The translations under genes were made by a program, and so were the position numbers. A stretch of 64,000 nucleotides of DNA, taken from the NCBI GenBank assembly GCA_947504035.1, contig CANNGA010000003.1, forward strand, positions 62,001 through 126,000. Direction: 5' to 3'. The stretch is from an uncultured Flavobacteriaceae bacterium (GTDB lineage: Bacteria; Bacteroidota; Bacteroidia; Flavobacteriales; Flavobacteriaceae). Below, piece after piece: positions 32,862-41,883 of this stretch; the first letter of the stretch is position 1, and each line of letters starts with the position of its first letter. The notes under the pieces were generated by a model. The model was not told the origin of the DNA, did no database searches, and saw only the letters and a list, made by a program, of their open reading frames with translations.

Positions 32862-34622
32862 GTGAAGGAACTAAAACATTTAAATAAATATTTTCTAAAA
32901 TATAAAACACATTTGTTGGTTGGTATTGTAATCACAATCATAGCCCGAATTTTTTTATTATTTACCCCTAGATATATTAGACGTATTTTCGAAATCATTG
33001 AAAATAAAGCAGGACTCTCTCCTACAGCTATGAAATCTGAACTTCTTGAAGCCATTCTTTATATTGTTGGTGCTGCCATAGTTGCTGGTATTTTTACATT
33101 TTTAATGCGCCAAACAATCATTAACGTATCTCGCTATATCGAGTACGATCTAAAAAATGAAATTTATGCACAGTACCAAAAACTATCGCTTAACTTTTAC
33201 AAGCAAAATAGAACTGGGGATTTAATGAATAGAATTAGTGAGGATGTTGGACGTGTACGTATGTATGCTGGCCCCGCCATCATGTATAGCATCAATACCA
33301 TTACCTTATTTGTTATTGCATTAATTTACATGTTTAAGGAAGCGCCTATTTTAACACTTTATACCATACTTCCACTTCCAGTGCTTTCTATTATTATTTA
33401 CAAGCTAAGCAAAGAAATACATAAACGCAGTACTGTCGTTCAAGAATACCTTTCCAAACTCTCTACCTATACCCAAGAGTCGTTTAGTGGTATTTCTGTA
33501 ATTAAAGCCTATGGTATAGAACCCAAGACATCGGCTAATTTTAATGCACTATCTACAACAAGTAAAGAGAAACAACTGCACTTGGTAAAAGTACAGGCCT
33601 TGTTTTTTCCTATGATGATTCTACTTATAGGTGCCAGTAACCTCTTAGTGATATATATTGGTGGCAGGCAATATATAAATGGAGAGATTGAAAGTTTAGG
33701 CACGATAGCAGAATTCATTATTTACGTAAACATGCTTACATGGCCTGTGGCTACAGTAGGTTGGGTAACTTCTATAGTACAGCAAGCCGAAGCATCACAG
33801 AAACGTATTAATGAGTTTTTAAAAATAGAACCTGAAATTAAAAACGAGGTTGAAGAACGCACAGACATCACTGGGGACATTACATTTAAAGACGTTTCCT
33901 TTGTTTACGACGACACTAATATTGAAGCACTTAAACACGTTTCTTTTGACATAAAAACAGGAGAAACGCTTGCCATTTTAGGCAAAACAGGTTCTGGTAA
34001 GTCTACATTATTAGATTTAATAGGACGCCTTTACGACACAAAACAAGGCACTATTCTAATAAACAACAAAACCATACGAACACATAATTTAATAGACCTT
34101 AGAGAAAATATTGGTTATGTACCTCAAGATGCTTTTTTATTTTCAGATTCTATAAAACAGAATATACAGTTTGGAAAGGAAGACGCTACAGACGAGGAGG
34201 TTATTACTGCCGCTAAAAATGCTCAAGTTCATAAAAACATCATTAAATTTAATAAAGGCTACGATACGGTTTTAGGGGAACGTGGGATCACTCTTTCTGG
34301 CGGACAAAAACAACGTGTCTCTATTGCTAGAGCACTTATTAAGTCTCCTAAGATTTTACTGTTTGATGACTGTCTCTCTGCTGTTGATACCGAAACTGAA
34401 GAAAAAATCTTAAAAAACCTTTTTAAGATCTCTAAAGGTAAAACAACAATTATTGTAAGCCATCGTATTTCGTCTGCAAAGAACGCCGATAAGATTATTG
34501 TTCTAGATAAAGGCCAAATTGTACAGAAAGGCACACATAGTACGCTTATCGAAACAGAGGGCTATTACAAAGATTTATATCTTAAACAGTTAACTGAAAC
34601 TACCGAAAACAAGTCATACTAA
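32862..34622 (+). CDS. ABC transporter, fused permease and ATPase (exporter type)
   Basis: A 586-aa half-transporter with six membrane helices (about 10-300) and a C-terminal ATPase: Walker A GKTGSGKST, Q-loop YVPQDAFLF, signature LSGGQKQR, Walker B ILLFDDCLSAVD (Asp in the position of the usual Glu, as in MdlA-type halves) and the H-loop VSHR. It resembles lipid/multidrug exporters; substrate unknown. I chose the GTG at 32862 because the promoter -7 box lies just upstream and VKELKHLNKYFLKYK is the usual N-terminus. The frame is open to 32754, but the extra stretch looks like intergenic DNA. Transcribed alone. Confidence 0.88.
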   Translation: MKELKHLNKYFLKYKTHLLVGIVITIIARIFLLFTPRYIRRIFEIIENKAGLSPTAMKSELLEAILYIVGAAIVAGIFTFLMRQTIINVSRYIEYDLKNEIYAQYQKLSLNFYKQNRTGDLMNRISEDVGRVRMYAGPAIMYSINTITLFVIALIYMFKEAPILTLYTILPLPVLSIIIYKLSKEIHKRSTVVQEYLSKLSTYTQESFSGISVIKAYGIEPKTSANFNALSTTSKEKQLHLVKVQALFFPMMILLIGASNLLVIYIGGRQYINGEIESLGTIAEFIIYVNMLTWPVATVGWVTSIVQQAEASQKRINEFLKIEPEIKNEVEERTDITGDITFKDVSFVYDDTNIEALKHVSFDIKTGETLAILGKTGSGKSTLLDLIGRLYDTKQGTILINNKTIRTHNLIDLRENIGYVPQDAFLFSDSIKQNIQFGKEDATDEEVITAAKNAQVHKNIIKFNKGYDTVLGERGITLSGGQKQRVSIARALIKSPKILLFDDCLSAVDTETEEKILKNLFKISKGKTTIIVSHRISSAKNADKIIVLDKGQIVQKGTHSTLIETEGYYKDLYLKQLTETTENKSY

Positions 34623-34767
34623 AGCAGTGTTTTTATGTTTAGGTCCTATTTTAGTTTAGAAGATAAAAAATAATATTTTAAAAATAAATTCTAAAAATTG
34701 TTGCTTAATTTATGTTTTTTTTTCACTTTTGAAGAACACAACAGTGTTTAATTAATTAGATTGTACA

Positions 34768-35151
34768 ATGAGCAACCACGGAATGATGGAGAAAGAGGAG
34801 ATTTTTTCAAAAGTATTAAGAGCAGGAAGACGCACCTATTTTTTTGATGTTAGAGCAACAAAAGCTGATGATTATTACTTAACAATCACAGAGAGTAAAA
34901 AATTCACAAACGACGACGGTTCTTACCATTACAAAAAACACAAAATTTACATTTACAAAGAAGATTTTTCTGAGTTTAAAGAGATTTTATCTGAAATGAC
35001 AGATTACATCATTAGAGAAAAAGGAGACGAAGTTATTAGTGAACGCCACCAAAAGGATTTCAAAAAAGAATACGATGTTCCTGTTAACCAAACTGCTTCT
35101 GATTCTGGTACCACAGAAAATTTTACAGATATTAGTTTTGATGACATCTAA
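34768..35151 (+). CDS. PUR-family DNA/RNA-binding protein (DUF3276)
   Basis: A 127-aa cytosolic protein with the bacterial PUR-alpha-like repeat: EEIFSKVLRAGRRTYFFDVR, then DDYYLTITESKKF, and HKIYIYKEDFSEFKEILSEM. Known family structures bind single-stranded nucleic acids with this Whirly-like fold. The C-terminal 35 residues are acidic and disordered. It is common and single-copy in Bacteroidota. A bidirectional terminator separates it from csaA. ATG at 34768 is the first in frame. Confidence 0.9.
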   Translation: MSNHGMMEKEEIFSKVLRAGRRTYFFDVRATKADDYYLTITESKKFTNDDGSYHYKKHKIYIYKEDFSEFKEILSEMTDYIIREKGDEVISERHQKDFKKEYDVPVNQTASDSGTTENFTDISFDDI

Positions 35152-35184
35152 AACTTAGTACAAACACTACGTTTTAATACATTT

Positions 35185-35230
35185 AAAAAAGTGAAACTGT
35201 TTTTAGAACAAAAATAGTCTCACTTTTTTT
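35185..35230. terminator. Bidirectional terminator between convergent genes
   Basis: A long hairpin: AAAAAAGTGA / TCACTTTTTT outer stem, ACT / AGT and TTTTT / AAAAA inner stem, loop AGAAC. T-runs are on both strands. It lies 34 bases after the PUR-like gene and 15 bases after the stop of csaA, so it serves both. Confidence 0.88.
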
Positions 35231-35244
35231 TATGAAATAGCATT

Positions 35245-35580
35245 TTATTTCAATACCCTTCCATTCTTCACACGCATCTCTGGTTGCAATATGGATACTC
35301 CTGCCTTAGTAGTAGCACCTAGTACCAAACATTCACTCATGAAATTAGCAATTTGTTTCGGCGGGAAATTTACAACAGCGATAATTTGTTTACCAACTAA
35401 TTCTTCTTTACTATACAAATCAGTAATCTGAGCCGAGGTTTTTTTAAGCCCTAAATCTCCAAAATCTATATACAATTGGTAGGCAGGTTTATGCGCCTTT
35501 GGAAAATCTAACACCTTTAGTACTGTACCAACACGCAGGTCTATTTTGGTAACATCTTGTAAAGTAATATCTGTTTTCAT
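35245..35580 (-). CDS. csaA: tRNA-binding domain protein CsaA
   Basis: The 111-aa protein is a single EMAP-II/OB-fold tRNA-binding domain. DVTKIDLRVGTVLKVLDFPK, AYQLYIDFGDLGLKKTSAQI, VVNFPPKQIANFMSECLVLG and a final VSILQPEMRVKNG are the family marks. CsaA acts as a chaperone-like homodimer that can bind tRNA and has been linked to protein export in Bacillus. Single gene, divergent from the peroxiredoxin-like gene, convergent with the PUR-like gene. Confidence 0.93.
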   Translation of the reverse strand: MKTDITLQDVTKIDLRVGTVLKVLDFPKAHKPAYQLYIDFGDLGLKKTSAQITDLYSKEELVGKQIIAVVNFPPKQIANFMSECLVLGATTKAGVSILQPEMRVKNGRVLK

Positions 35581-35907
35581 GCCTTAAAATTAATCATTTA
35601 CGTGCATTTACCCCATTAAAATTTTATAAAGCCAATTGGATATCTAAAACGAGGGGCTTTTATGCTCTAGCATAAATTTACTAGTATTGAATTGAAATAG
35701 ACGTTCTATAGTCGCATTCAAAACATCGATTTACCCCCTATAGAATTTAAGTTTAAAATTATAAAATGCGCTATCTTTACCTGTATTATGTTAAGCTATT
35801 GAAACAGCTATGCGCTTTTATACAAGTCTGTACAGGAGTTTCATAACCCAGTAGATCTTTTAATGTATAATTGGTCTAAAATTCCGATCTTTAAAAAAAA
35901 TAAAACC
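35581..35907. promoter_or_regulatory. Divergent intergenic region csaA - peroxiredoxin-like gene
   Basis: 327 bases. TTTATGCT-CT-AGCATAAA (35659-35676) is an inverted repeat with perfect 8-bp arms, a possible operator. TATCTTTA (35772-35779) is a near -7 box pointing to the plus-strand gene at 35908. An in-frame ATG at 35863 (15 more codons) exists but adds a non-family N-terminus. No small gene is seen. Confidence 0.45.
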
Positions 35908-36465
35908 ATGGCAAGAACACCTTCAAATATGCTTCCTTTAGGTACAGAAGCGCCTCAATTTTCACTTTTAGACACCGTATCTGATACTACTTTAAGCTTA
36001 AGCGACTTAAAAGGAAAAAATGGAACGGTTATTCTATTTATTTGTAACCACTGCCCCTTTGTTATTCATGTTAACGCAGAGCTTACACGCCTTGCTAATG
36101 CTTATATTTCAAAAGGCATTGGGTTTATCGCTATTTCGAGTAACGATGCTATAAATTACCCGCAAGATGCCCCAGATAAAATGAAATCCCACGCCATCGC
36201 AGAAGCGTACCCATTCCCTTACCTTTATGATGGCTCGCAAGAGGTTGCTAAGGCTTATGATGCTGCTTGTACACCAGACCTGTTTATGTTTGATGCTGAT
36301 TTAAAATTAACATATAGAGGGCAATTAGATGATTCTAGACCAGGTAATGGTTTACCTGTTACAGGCACAGATTTAAGACATGCTTTAGACTGTTTGTTAG
36401 AAGGCAAAAAAAATACGGCTACGCAAAAACCTAGTATTGGTTGTAATATTAAATGGAAATCTTAA
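35908..36465 (+). CDS. Thioredoxin-like / AhpC-TSA family protein
   Basis: A 185-aa cytosolic protein. LGTEAPQFSLLDTVSDTTLS and LSDLKGKNGTVILFICNHCP form the start of the AhpC/TSA fold, with the redox pair C-N-H-C in ICNHCPF. IAISSNDAINYPQDAPDKM and PDLFMFDADLKLTYRGQLDD follow. The family is widespread and usually described as thioredoxin-family peroxiredoxin-like; its substrate is not known. The ATG at 35908 (MARTPSNMLPLG) is the natural start. A terminator follows. Confidence 0.9.
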   Translation: MARTPSNMLPLGTEAPQFSLLDTVSDTTLSLSDLKGKNGTVILFICNHCPFVIHVNAELTRLANAYISKGIGFIAISSNDAINYPQDAPDKMKSHAIAEAYPFPYLYDGSQEVAKAYDAACTPDLFMFDADLKLTYRGQLDDSRPGNGLPVTGTDLRHALDCLLEGKKNTATQKPSIGCNIKWKS

Positions 36466-36480
36466 GTGATTTAAAAACAT

Positions 36481-36510
36481 AAAAAAACTGTTTGAAATGA
36501 ACAGCTTTTT
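36481..36510 (+). terminator. Rho-independent terminator
   Basis: AAAAACTGTT pairs with AACAG-C-TTTTT (one bulged C) around the loop TGAAATG, with a T-run at the 3' end. It lies 16 bases after the stop of the peroxiredoxin-like gene. Confidence 0.7.
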
Positions 36511-36540
36511 TATTCCTTCTAACGCTCCTTTAGGTTACGC

Positions 36541-36740
36541 AAAAAAGCACCTCAACTACTTTTTAATTTGCTTTAAGTGCTCAAAGTTATTTAAGAGTAC
36601 ACGTGAAGTGTGATAAGACGTTATTTTTTGCTCATAAACTAACCCCATACCCTATTGTTCCTTCCGAACACGCAGCATCTCTATTAGTCATGCTTCCTGA
36701 CCAGATTTCGATTTTGCTATCAATACCGAAATAATTACTG
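36541..36740 (-). ncRNA. Candidate small RNA, about 200 nt
   Basis: On the minus strand TACCTTTG (36754-36747) is a full -7 match without a clear -33 box. About 200 bases further, AGCACTT pairs with GAGGTGCT (36581-36575 with 36553-36546) and is followed by six T, a good terminator. The DNA between is richer in G and C than the surrounding gap and contains two local hairpins: TGGTCA[GGAAGCA]TGACTA and TGTTC[GGAAG]GAACA. It sits between the ends of two genes and needs no protein to explain it. A 41-codon open frame in it lacks a start. It does not look like tmRNA, SRP RNA or RNase P RNA. A 6S-type or other Flavobacteria RNA class is possible, not shown. Confidence 0.4.
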
Positions 36741-36814
36741 CATACACAAAGGTAAATCCATAGCTTTTAAATTAGTTACACAACAAACATTATAGAGCTA
36801 TTGAAAAAAGCGCG

Positions 36815-37237
36815 CTATTTTTCACTTACTTCTGCTTTTCTGCACCAATTTACCGCAGAGTACAACGAGTTAAATGTTTTTATCTTATTGTTAAAGAAAA
36901 GATTCTCTATCATTATATTTAACCTACTACTTGGGGACTCTGAAACAATATAGTAGCCTTTAAGTGTATAACTACTACTAAAAAACTTTACCCAATCTAA
37001 AGCAACAACAGAATAAGAATGCACTCTATTAGATATATATACAATATCTTTACCATCAGTCCCTAAAAAATGTACTACATCATCTACAATACGTTTTCCA
37101 TGATTCGTCCAGGTCACATTAATGCCGTTTTTAATCTCGGACACAACAAACGTTTCAAAAATAAATACATCTCCGAAATCGTAGTTAAGCTCCATAAGAA
37201 CCTCATGGTATAATTCTGTTTCTTTTATACTTTTCAC
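36815..37237 (-). CDS. Hypothetical protein
   Basis: A 140-aa protein with no signal peptide or membrane helix, and no family that I recognise. It is rich in aromatic and beta-prone segments (YDFGDVFIFETFVVSEIKNG, DIVYISNRVHSYSVVALDWV), with a helical end (FNSLYSAVNWCRKAEV). It was probably not recently acquired, since base use matches its neighbours. The reading frame is plausible as a gene because it is open over 140 codons with a natural ATG and lies in an otherwise empty stretch on the strand of its neighbours. Confidence 0.6.
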   Translation of the reverse strand: MKSIKETELYHEVLMELNYDFGDVFIFETFVVSEIKNGINVTWTNHGKRIVDDVVHFLGTDGKDIVYISNRVHSYSVVALDWVKFFSSSYTLKGYYIVSESPSSRLNIMIENLFFNNKIKTFNSLYSAVNWCRKAEVSEK

Positions 37238-37324
37238 TTTATTTGATAGATAAGAGGGATGGCGTTTTCTTAAAGTTCGTGAAAATTTTTGTAACAGATC
37301 ATTTTTATAACACTTAGTAGGGTA

Positions 37325-37357
37325 TAAAAAACAGAAAAGCGCTCAAATTGAGCGCTT
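37325..37357 (-). terminator. Rho-independent terminator of the isomerase gene
   Basis: AAGCGCTCAA / TTGAGCGCTT (37337-37357) is a perfect 10-bp inverted repeat. On the minus strand it is followed by TTCTGTTTTTT. It lies 30 bases after the isomerase stop. Confidence 0.85.
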
Positions 37358-37387
37358 CGTCGATTAACATGTATTTATTTGTAATCC

Positions 37388-38320
37388 TTACTTTACATCC
37401 ATTAACTCTACATCAAATATTAAATTTGCGTCTGGGGGAATCACACCTCCTGCTCCTTGACTTCCATAAGCTAAATGGCTTGGGATTACTAAACGGGCTT
37501 TATCTCCAACATTTAATAAACCAATACCTTCATCCCATCCTGGAATAACCTGACCTACTCCTAATGGAAAATCTATAGGTTGGTTTCTCTTGTATGAAGA
37601 ATCAAAAACAGTACCATCTAACAATTGTCCTTTATAGTGTACTGAAACGGTTTTACCTTTCTCTGCCTTAGTACCTGTACCTTTTTGTATAATTTGGTAA
37701 CGTAGACCACTTTCGGTTTGATCAAAACCTGCAGCTACTTTATCTAATTCTGCTTCTTGTTTTGCTTTTTCTTCTGCTAATCGTGTTGCTCTAGACCCTT
37801 CAAAGGTTCTAAATGCTTCTATAGCATTAAATGCTTCTGCATCTGCACCTACTCTAACAATGGTTACGCTTTCTATAGCATCACCTTGTGCAATAGCATC
37901 TACTACATCCTGCCCTTCTTTCACTTTTCCAAAAACCGTATGCTTCCCATCTAACCATGCTGTTTCTGTATGCGTGATAAAGAACTGACTTCCATTCGTT
38001 CCTGGTCCTGCATTTGCCATAGACAATACACCTGGGCCATCATGTTTTAAATCAGGGTGAAATTCGTCGTCGAATTTATAGCCTGGATTTCCTGCTCCAG
38101 AGCCTTGAGGACAACCACCTTGTACCATAAAGTCAGGAATAACTCTATGAAATTTTAACCCGTCATAATAAGGCGTCCCTTGCGGTTTGGCCGAATTCTC
38201 TAAGTTACCTTCTGCTAAAGCTACAAAGTTCCCTACTGTTCCTGGTGTTTTTTGATATTCCAAAGTGACTAGTATTTCTCCCTTTGGCGTATTAAATTTT
38301 GCGTATAATCCGTCTTGCAT
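37388..38320 (-). CDS. Cyclophilin-FKBP fusion peptidyl-prolyl isomerase
   Basis: Catalyses cis-trans isomerisation of prolyl bonds in protein folding. Two different isomerase folds are joined in 310 aa. Residues about 1-165 are a cyclophilin ([39 protein letters not shown]), a charged linker helix follows ([15 protein letters not shown]), and about 200-310 are an FKBP ([60 protein letters not shown]). No signal peptide, so it is cytosolic. Fusions of this type occur in Bacteroidota. Single gene with its own terminator. Confidence 0.95.
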   Translation of the reverse strand: MQDGLYAKFNTPKGEILVTLEYQKTPGTVGNFVALAEGNLENSAKPQGTPYYDGLKFHRVIPDFMVQGGCPQGSGAGNPGYKFDDEFHPDLKHDGPGVLSMANAGPGTNGSQFFITHTETAWLDGKHTVFGKVKEGQDVVDAIAQGDAIESVTIVRVGADAEAFNAIEAFRTFEGSRATRLAEEKAKQEAELDKVAAGFDQTESGLRYQIIQKGTGTKAEKGKTVSVHYKGQLLDGTVFDSSYKRNQPIDFPLGVGQVIPGWDEGIGLLNVGDKARLVIPSHLAYGSQGAGGVIPPDANLIFDVELMDVK

Positions 38321-38509
38321 TGTTCTAATTTTTAAGAAAGTGCAAATATAGGAAAGTTCGCTTGAAGTTACCGCGATTTGCCATTTAAAGGCTATACCTA
38401 AAATGAATACGATAGGTTACCGTACAGCAAAGCCTTAGTCTAGACTGTATATTAAAGGTATACCACAAAAAAATCATGAATCATACCATAAAAAACGCTG
38501 CGATACTAT

Positions 38510-40714
38510 CTAATTTGCGACTTCACTAATAAACTTTATACGGTACAAACGTAATTCTTCATCATCATAATCGCCATCGAATTCCTCTATTGCATCTTCG
38601 ATACTATCGGTTTCAGACTCCATAAAATAATCATGAATTTCTTCTTGTTGGTCTTCATCTAAAACATCCTCTAGCCAATAGTCTATATTTAATTTGGTAC
38701 CTGAAAACACAATGACTTCCATTTCCTTGATAAAATCGTCCATAGACATTCCCTTAGAGGCTGCGATGTCATCTAGTGGTAATTTTCGATCTACATTTTG
38801 TATAATGTAAAGTTTATTAGCCGAATTGGTGCCTGTAGATTTCACCACCAAATCGTCTGGTCTCATGATATCATTGTCTTCTACATACTTAGCAATAAGT
38901 GCCACGAAATCTTTTCCGTATTTTTTGGCCTTACCATCGCCTACACCGTGTACATTACTCAATTCTTCAAGACTAACAGGATATTTTAAAGCCATATCCT
39001 CTAAAGAAGGGTCTTGAAAAATCACAAATGGAGGTACACCTAATTTTTTTGCATTTTTTTTGCGCAAATCCTTAAGCATGCCCATTAATACATTATCTGC
39101 TGCTGCTGCTGCTCGTTTTGCGGCTGTAATGATACCAGAATCTTCATTTACTACATCAAAGGTATGATCTTCAGTCATTTGAAATGTTGTAGGTTGTTCT
39201 ATGAATGCTTCGCCTTCTGGTTTTAACTTTATAACACCGTAGGTTTCAATATCCTTTTTTAAATAACCGGCTACCAATACTTGTCGTAATAAAGCCATCC
39301 AGTATTTAGCATCTTCATGCTTTCCATTACCAAAAAAAGGTTGGTCATTGGTTTTATGAGAATTGATCAAGGCATTTTCTTTTCCTATTATCACATTAAC
39401 CAAATCCTTAGATTTATACTTGGCATTTGTACGTTTTACTATTTCTAGAAGCAACTTAGCATTAGCTGTAGCTTCTGTTTGTTTTTTAGGGTGTCGTACA
39501 TTGTCATCCATATCTCCTCCTTCGCCAGTAGCCGTATCGAATGCTTCTCCAAAGTAGTGCAATATAAACTTACGTCTAGAGATGGAGGTTTCTGCAAAGG
39601 CAACTACCTCTTGTAATAAAGCATGCCCTATTTCTTGCTCGGCAACAGGCTTACCAGACATAAATTTCTCTAATTTTTCTATATCCTTATAGGCATAAAA
39701 GGCTAAACAGTGACCTTCACCACCATCGCGTCCAGCACGTCCTGTTTCTTGGTAATAACTTTCTATACTTTTAGGAATGTCATGATGGATTACAAAACGT
39801 ACATCGGGCTTATCAATTCCCATACCAAATGCAATCGTCGCCACAACAACCTCTACATCTTCCATCAAAAATTTATCTTGATGGCTAGATCTTGTTTTCG
39901 CATCTAATCCTGCATGGTAGGGTACCGCATTAATCCCATTAACTTGTAATACCTGCGCTAATTCCTCTACACGTTTTCGACTCAAACAGTATATAATACC
40001 TGATTTGCCTTCGTTTAGTTTTACAAAACGAATAATATCGGCATCGACATTCTTTGTTTTTGGCTTTACCTCGTAATATAAATTTGGTCTATTAAAAGAG
40101 GCTTTAAATGTTGTTGCACCAGATATTCCCAAATTTTTGATGATGTCTTCTTGTACTTTAGGAGTCGCTGTTGCCGTTAAGCCAATAATAGGGATATGAT
40201 CACCTATACGTCCAATAATATGTCTTAAATTACGGTATTCTGGCCTAAAATCATGCCCCCACTCGCTAATACAGTGTGCCTCATCAATAGCCATAAAAGA
40301 AATTTTCACAGAACGTAAAAATTCTACATTCTCTTCTTTGGTTAAAGACTCGGGAGCGACATAAAGCAATTTAGTAATACCTGTGGTGATATCTTCCTTA
40401 ACACGCTTTACTTCTGTTTTATTGAGAGATGAATTTAAAACATGTGCGATACCGTCGTTACTTGAGATACCACGTATGGCATCTACCTGATTTTTCATTA
40501 AAGCAATTAAAGGTGATACCACAATGGCCGTACCTTCTTGCATTAATGCTGGCAATTGGTAACAGAGTGATTTTCCTCCTCCCGTAGGCATAATTACAAA
40601 GGTATGATCTCCTTGGAGGATACTTTTAATAACACTTTCCTGAAGTCCTTTAAATTTATTAAACCCGAAATACTTTTTTAAAGCTTCGTGTAAGTCGGTT
40701 TTTACGTTAGACAT
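38510..40714 (-). CDS. recQ: ATP-dependent DNA helicase RecQ
   Basis: A 3'-5' DNA helicase in recombination and repair. 734 aa with the superfamily 2 motifs: Walker A MPTGGGKSLCYQLP (K48), the DEAH box D144-E-A-H147, IGLTATATPKVQEDI, and motif VI YYQETGRAGRDGGEG. A zinc/RQC region follows; its cysteines are not obvious. An HRDC domain (YPVSLEELSNVHGVGDGKAK) lies at about 575-640. The C-terminal 100 residues add an acidic tail typical of the long Bacteroidota forms. Divergent from kpsF. Confidence 0.96.
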   Translation of the reverse strand: MSNVKTDLHEALKKYFGFNKFKGLQESVIKSILQGDHTFVIMPTGGGKSLCYQLPALMQEGTAIVVSPLIALMKNQVDAIRGISSNDGIAHVLNSSLNKTEVKRVKEDITTGITKLLYVAPESLTKEENVEFLRSVKISFMAIDEAHCISEWGHDFRPEYRNLRHIIGRIGDHIPIIGLTATATPKVQEDIIKNLGISGATTFKASFNRPNLYYEVKPKTKNVDADIIRFVKLNEGKSGIIYCLSRKRVEELAQVLQVNGINAVPYHAGLDAKTRSSHQDKFLMEDVEVVVATIAFGMGIDKPDVRFVIHHDIPKSIESYYQETGRAGRDGGEGHCLAFYAYKDIEKLEKFMSGKPVAEQEIGHALLQEVVAFAETSISRRKFILHYFGEAFDTATGEGGDMDDNVRHPKKQTEATANAKLLLEIVKRTNAKYKSKDLVNVIIGKENALINSHKTNDQPFFGNGKHEDAKYWMALLRQVLVAGYLKKDIETYGVIKLKPEGEAFIEQPTTFQMTEDHTFDVVNEDSGIITAAKRAAAAADNVLMGMLKDLRKKNAKKLGVPPFVIFQDPSLEDMALKYPVSLEELSNVHGVGDGKAKKYGKDFVALIAKYVEDNDIMRPDDLVVKSTGTNSANKLYIIQNVDRKLPLDDIAASKGMSMDDFIKEMEVIVFSGTKLNIDYWLEDVLDEDQQEEIHDYFMESETDSIEDAIEEFDGDYDDEELRLYRIKFISEVAN

Positions 40715-40917
40715 AAAATCTATAAATTTTAATAACTAGTTTATAATATTGTACGTTTCCATACATCTCCCACTTAATTTAGTGGTAGTAATGGAGAGCC
40801 CTCTTTCTTTTTTTCGTTAGTTTTGTAACGAAATTTGAATTTACAACAAATATTTAAATTGTAAGTATAAAGATAATAAAATCATTAAAAGAGTTAACAT
40901 TGTAAACTTAAAAGCGT

Positions 40918-41883
40918 TTGAACACGAAGAATACTAGCATAGAGATCGCAAAACAAACCCTAGAAATGCAAGCTAAAGCTATTTTTAATTTAGCCTCGTT
41001 ACTTAACGATAATTTCTCTAATAGTGTAGCACTTATTTTTAATTCTAAAGGCCGTGTTATCATAACTGGTATTGGTAAAAGTGCTATTATAGCCAGTAAA
41101 ATAGTAGCGACCTTAAATTCTACGGGAACTCCTGCTGTTTTTATGCATGCTGCCGATGCTATACATGGCGACTTGGGGCTTATTTTAAAAGACGATATTG
41201 TTATTTGTATTTCTAAAAGTGGTAATACACCAGAGATTAAAGTTCTTGTGCCTTTAATTAAGAGTGCAAACAACAAAATGATTGCAATAACGGGCAATCC
41301 CGAATCTTTTCTGGGACAGCAAGCCGATTATCTATTAAATGCCTACGTTGAAAAAGAAGCTTGCCCTAATAACTTAGCACCTACTACAAGTACGACTGCC
41401 CAATTGGTCTTGGGAGATGCTCTTGCTGTAGCCTTATTAGAAAAACGTGGTTTTTCCAGTAAAGATTTTGCAAAGTACCATCCTGGTGGGGCTTTAGGTA
41501 AAAAATTATATTTAAGAGTTAGCGCCATCGCTGCTGTAAATAAAAAACCAAAAGTACAAACCAATGCGAGCATCAAAGATGTTATTATAGAAATCTCTGA
41601 AAACCTTTTAGGGGTTACCGCTGTACTTGACAATACAACTATTGTTGGTGTGATTACTGATGGTGATTTACGTAGAATGCTTCGTAAAACTGATAATTTT
41701 AAAAATCTCACAGCAAAAGACATTATGAGTAAAACACCTAAACGCATTCACAGTGACGCTATGGCTGTTGATGCTAAAGAGCTTATGGAAACCAATGGGA
41801 TCTCTCAGCTTTTAGTTGAAGATAACGGGCACTATAAAGGCGTAATACATATACACGATTTAGTTAAAGAAGGAATTATATAA
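40918..41883 (+). CDS. kdsD: Arabinose-5-phosphate isomerase (KpsF/GutQ/KdsD family)
   Basis: Interconverts ribulose 5-phosphate and arabinose 5-phosphate, the first step to Kdo of lipopolysaccharide. 321 aa: a SIS domain (about 25-175, VIITGIGKSAIIASKIVATL and IVICISKSGNTPEIKVLVPL), the connecting YHPGGALGKKLYLRV, and two CBS domains (about 205-321, TAVLDNTTIVGVITDGDLRR). The start is TTG at 40918. It overlaps tatC by one base (TAATG) and lptB follows, so the unit links LPS precursor and LPS export genes. Confidence 0.93.
   Translation: MNTKNTSIEIAKQTLEMQAKAIFNLASLLNDNFSNSVALIFNSKGRVIITGIGKSAIIASKIVATLNSTGTPAVFMHAADAIHGDLGLILKDDIVICISKSGNTPEIKVLVPLIKSANNKMIAITGNPESFLGQQADYLLNAYVEKEACPNNLAPTTSTTAQLVLGDALAVALLEKRGFSSKDFAKYHPGGALGKKLYLRVSAIAAVNKKPKVQTNASIKDVIIEISENLLGVTAVLDNTTIVGVITDGDLRRMLRKTDNFKNLTAKDIMSKTPKRIHSDAMAVDAKELMETNGISQLLVEDNGHYKGVIHIHDLVKEGII

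Noticed and set aside
36640-36780. 41-codon protein-like frame on the minus strand (ending GTIGYGVSL)
   Set aside because: It has no proper start and begins before the -7 box; the small RNA reading explains the region better, though neither is proven.
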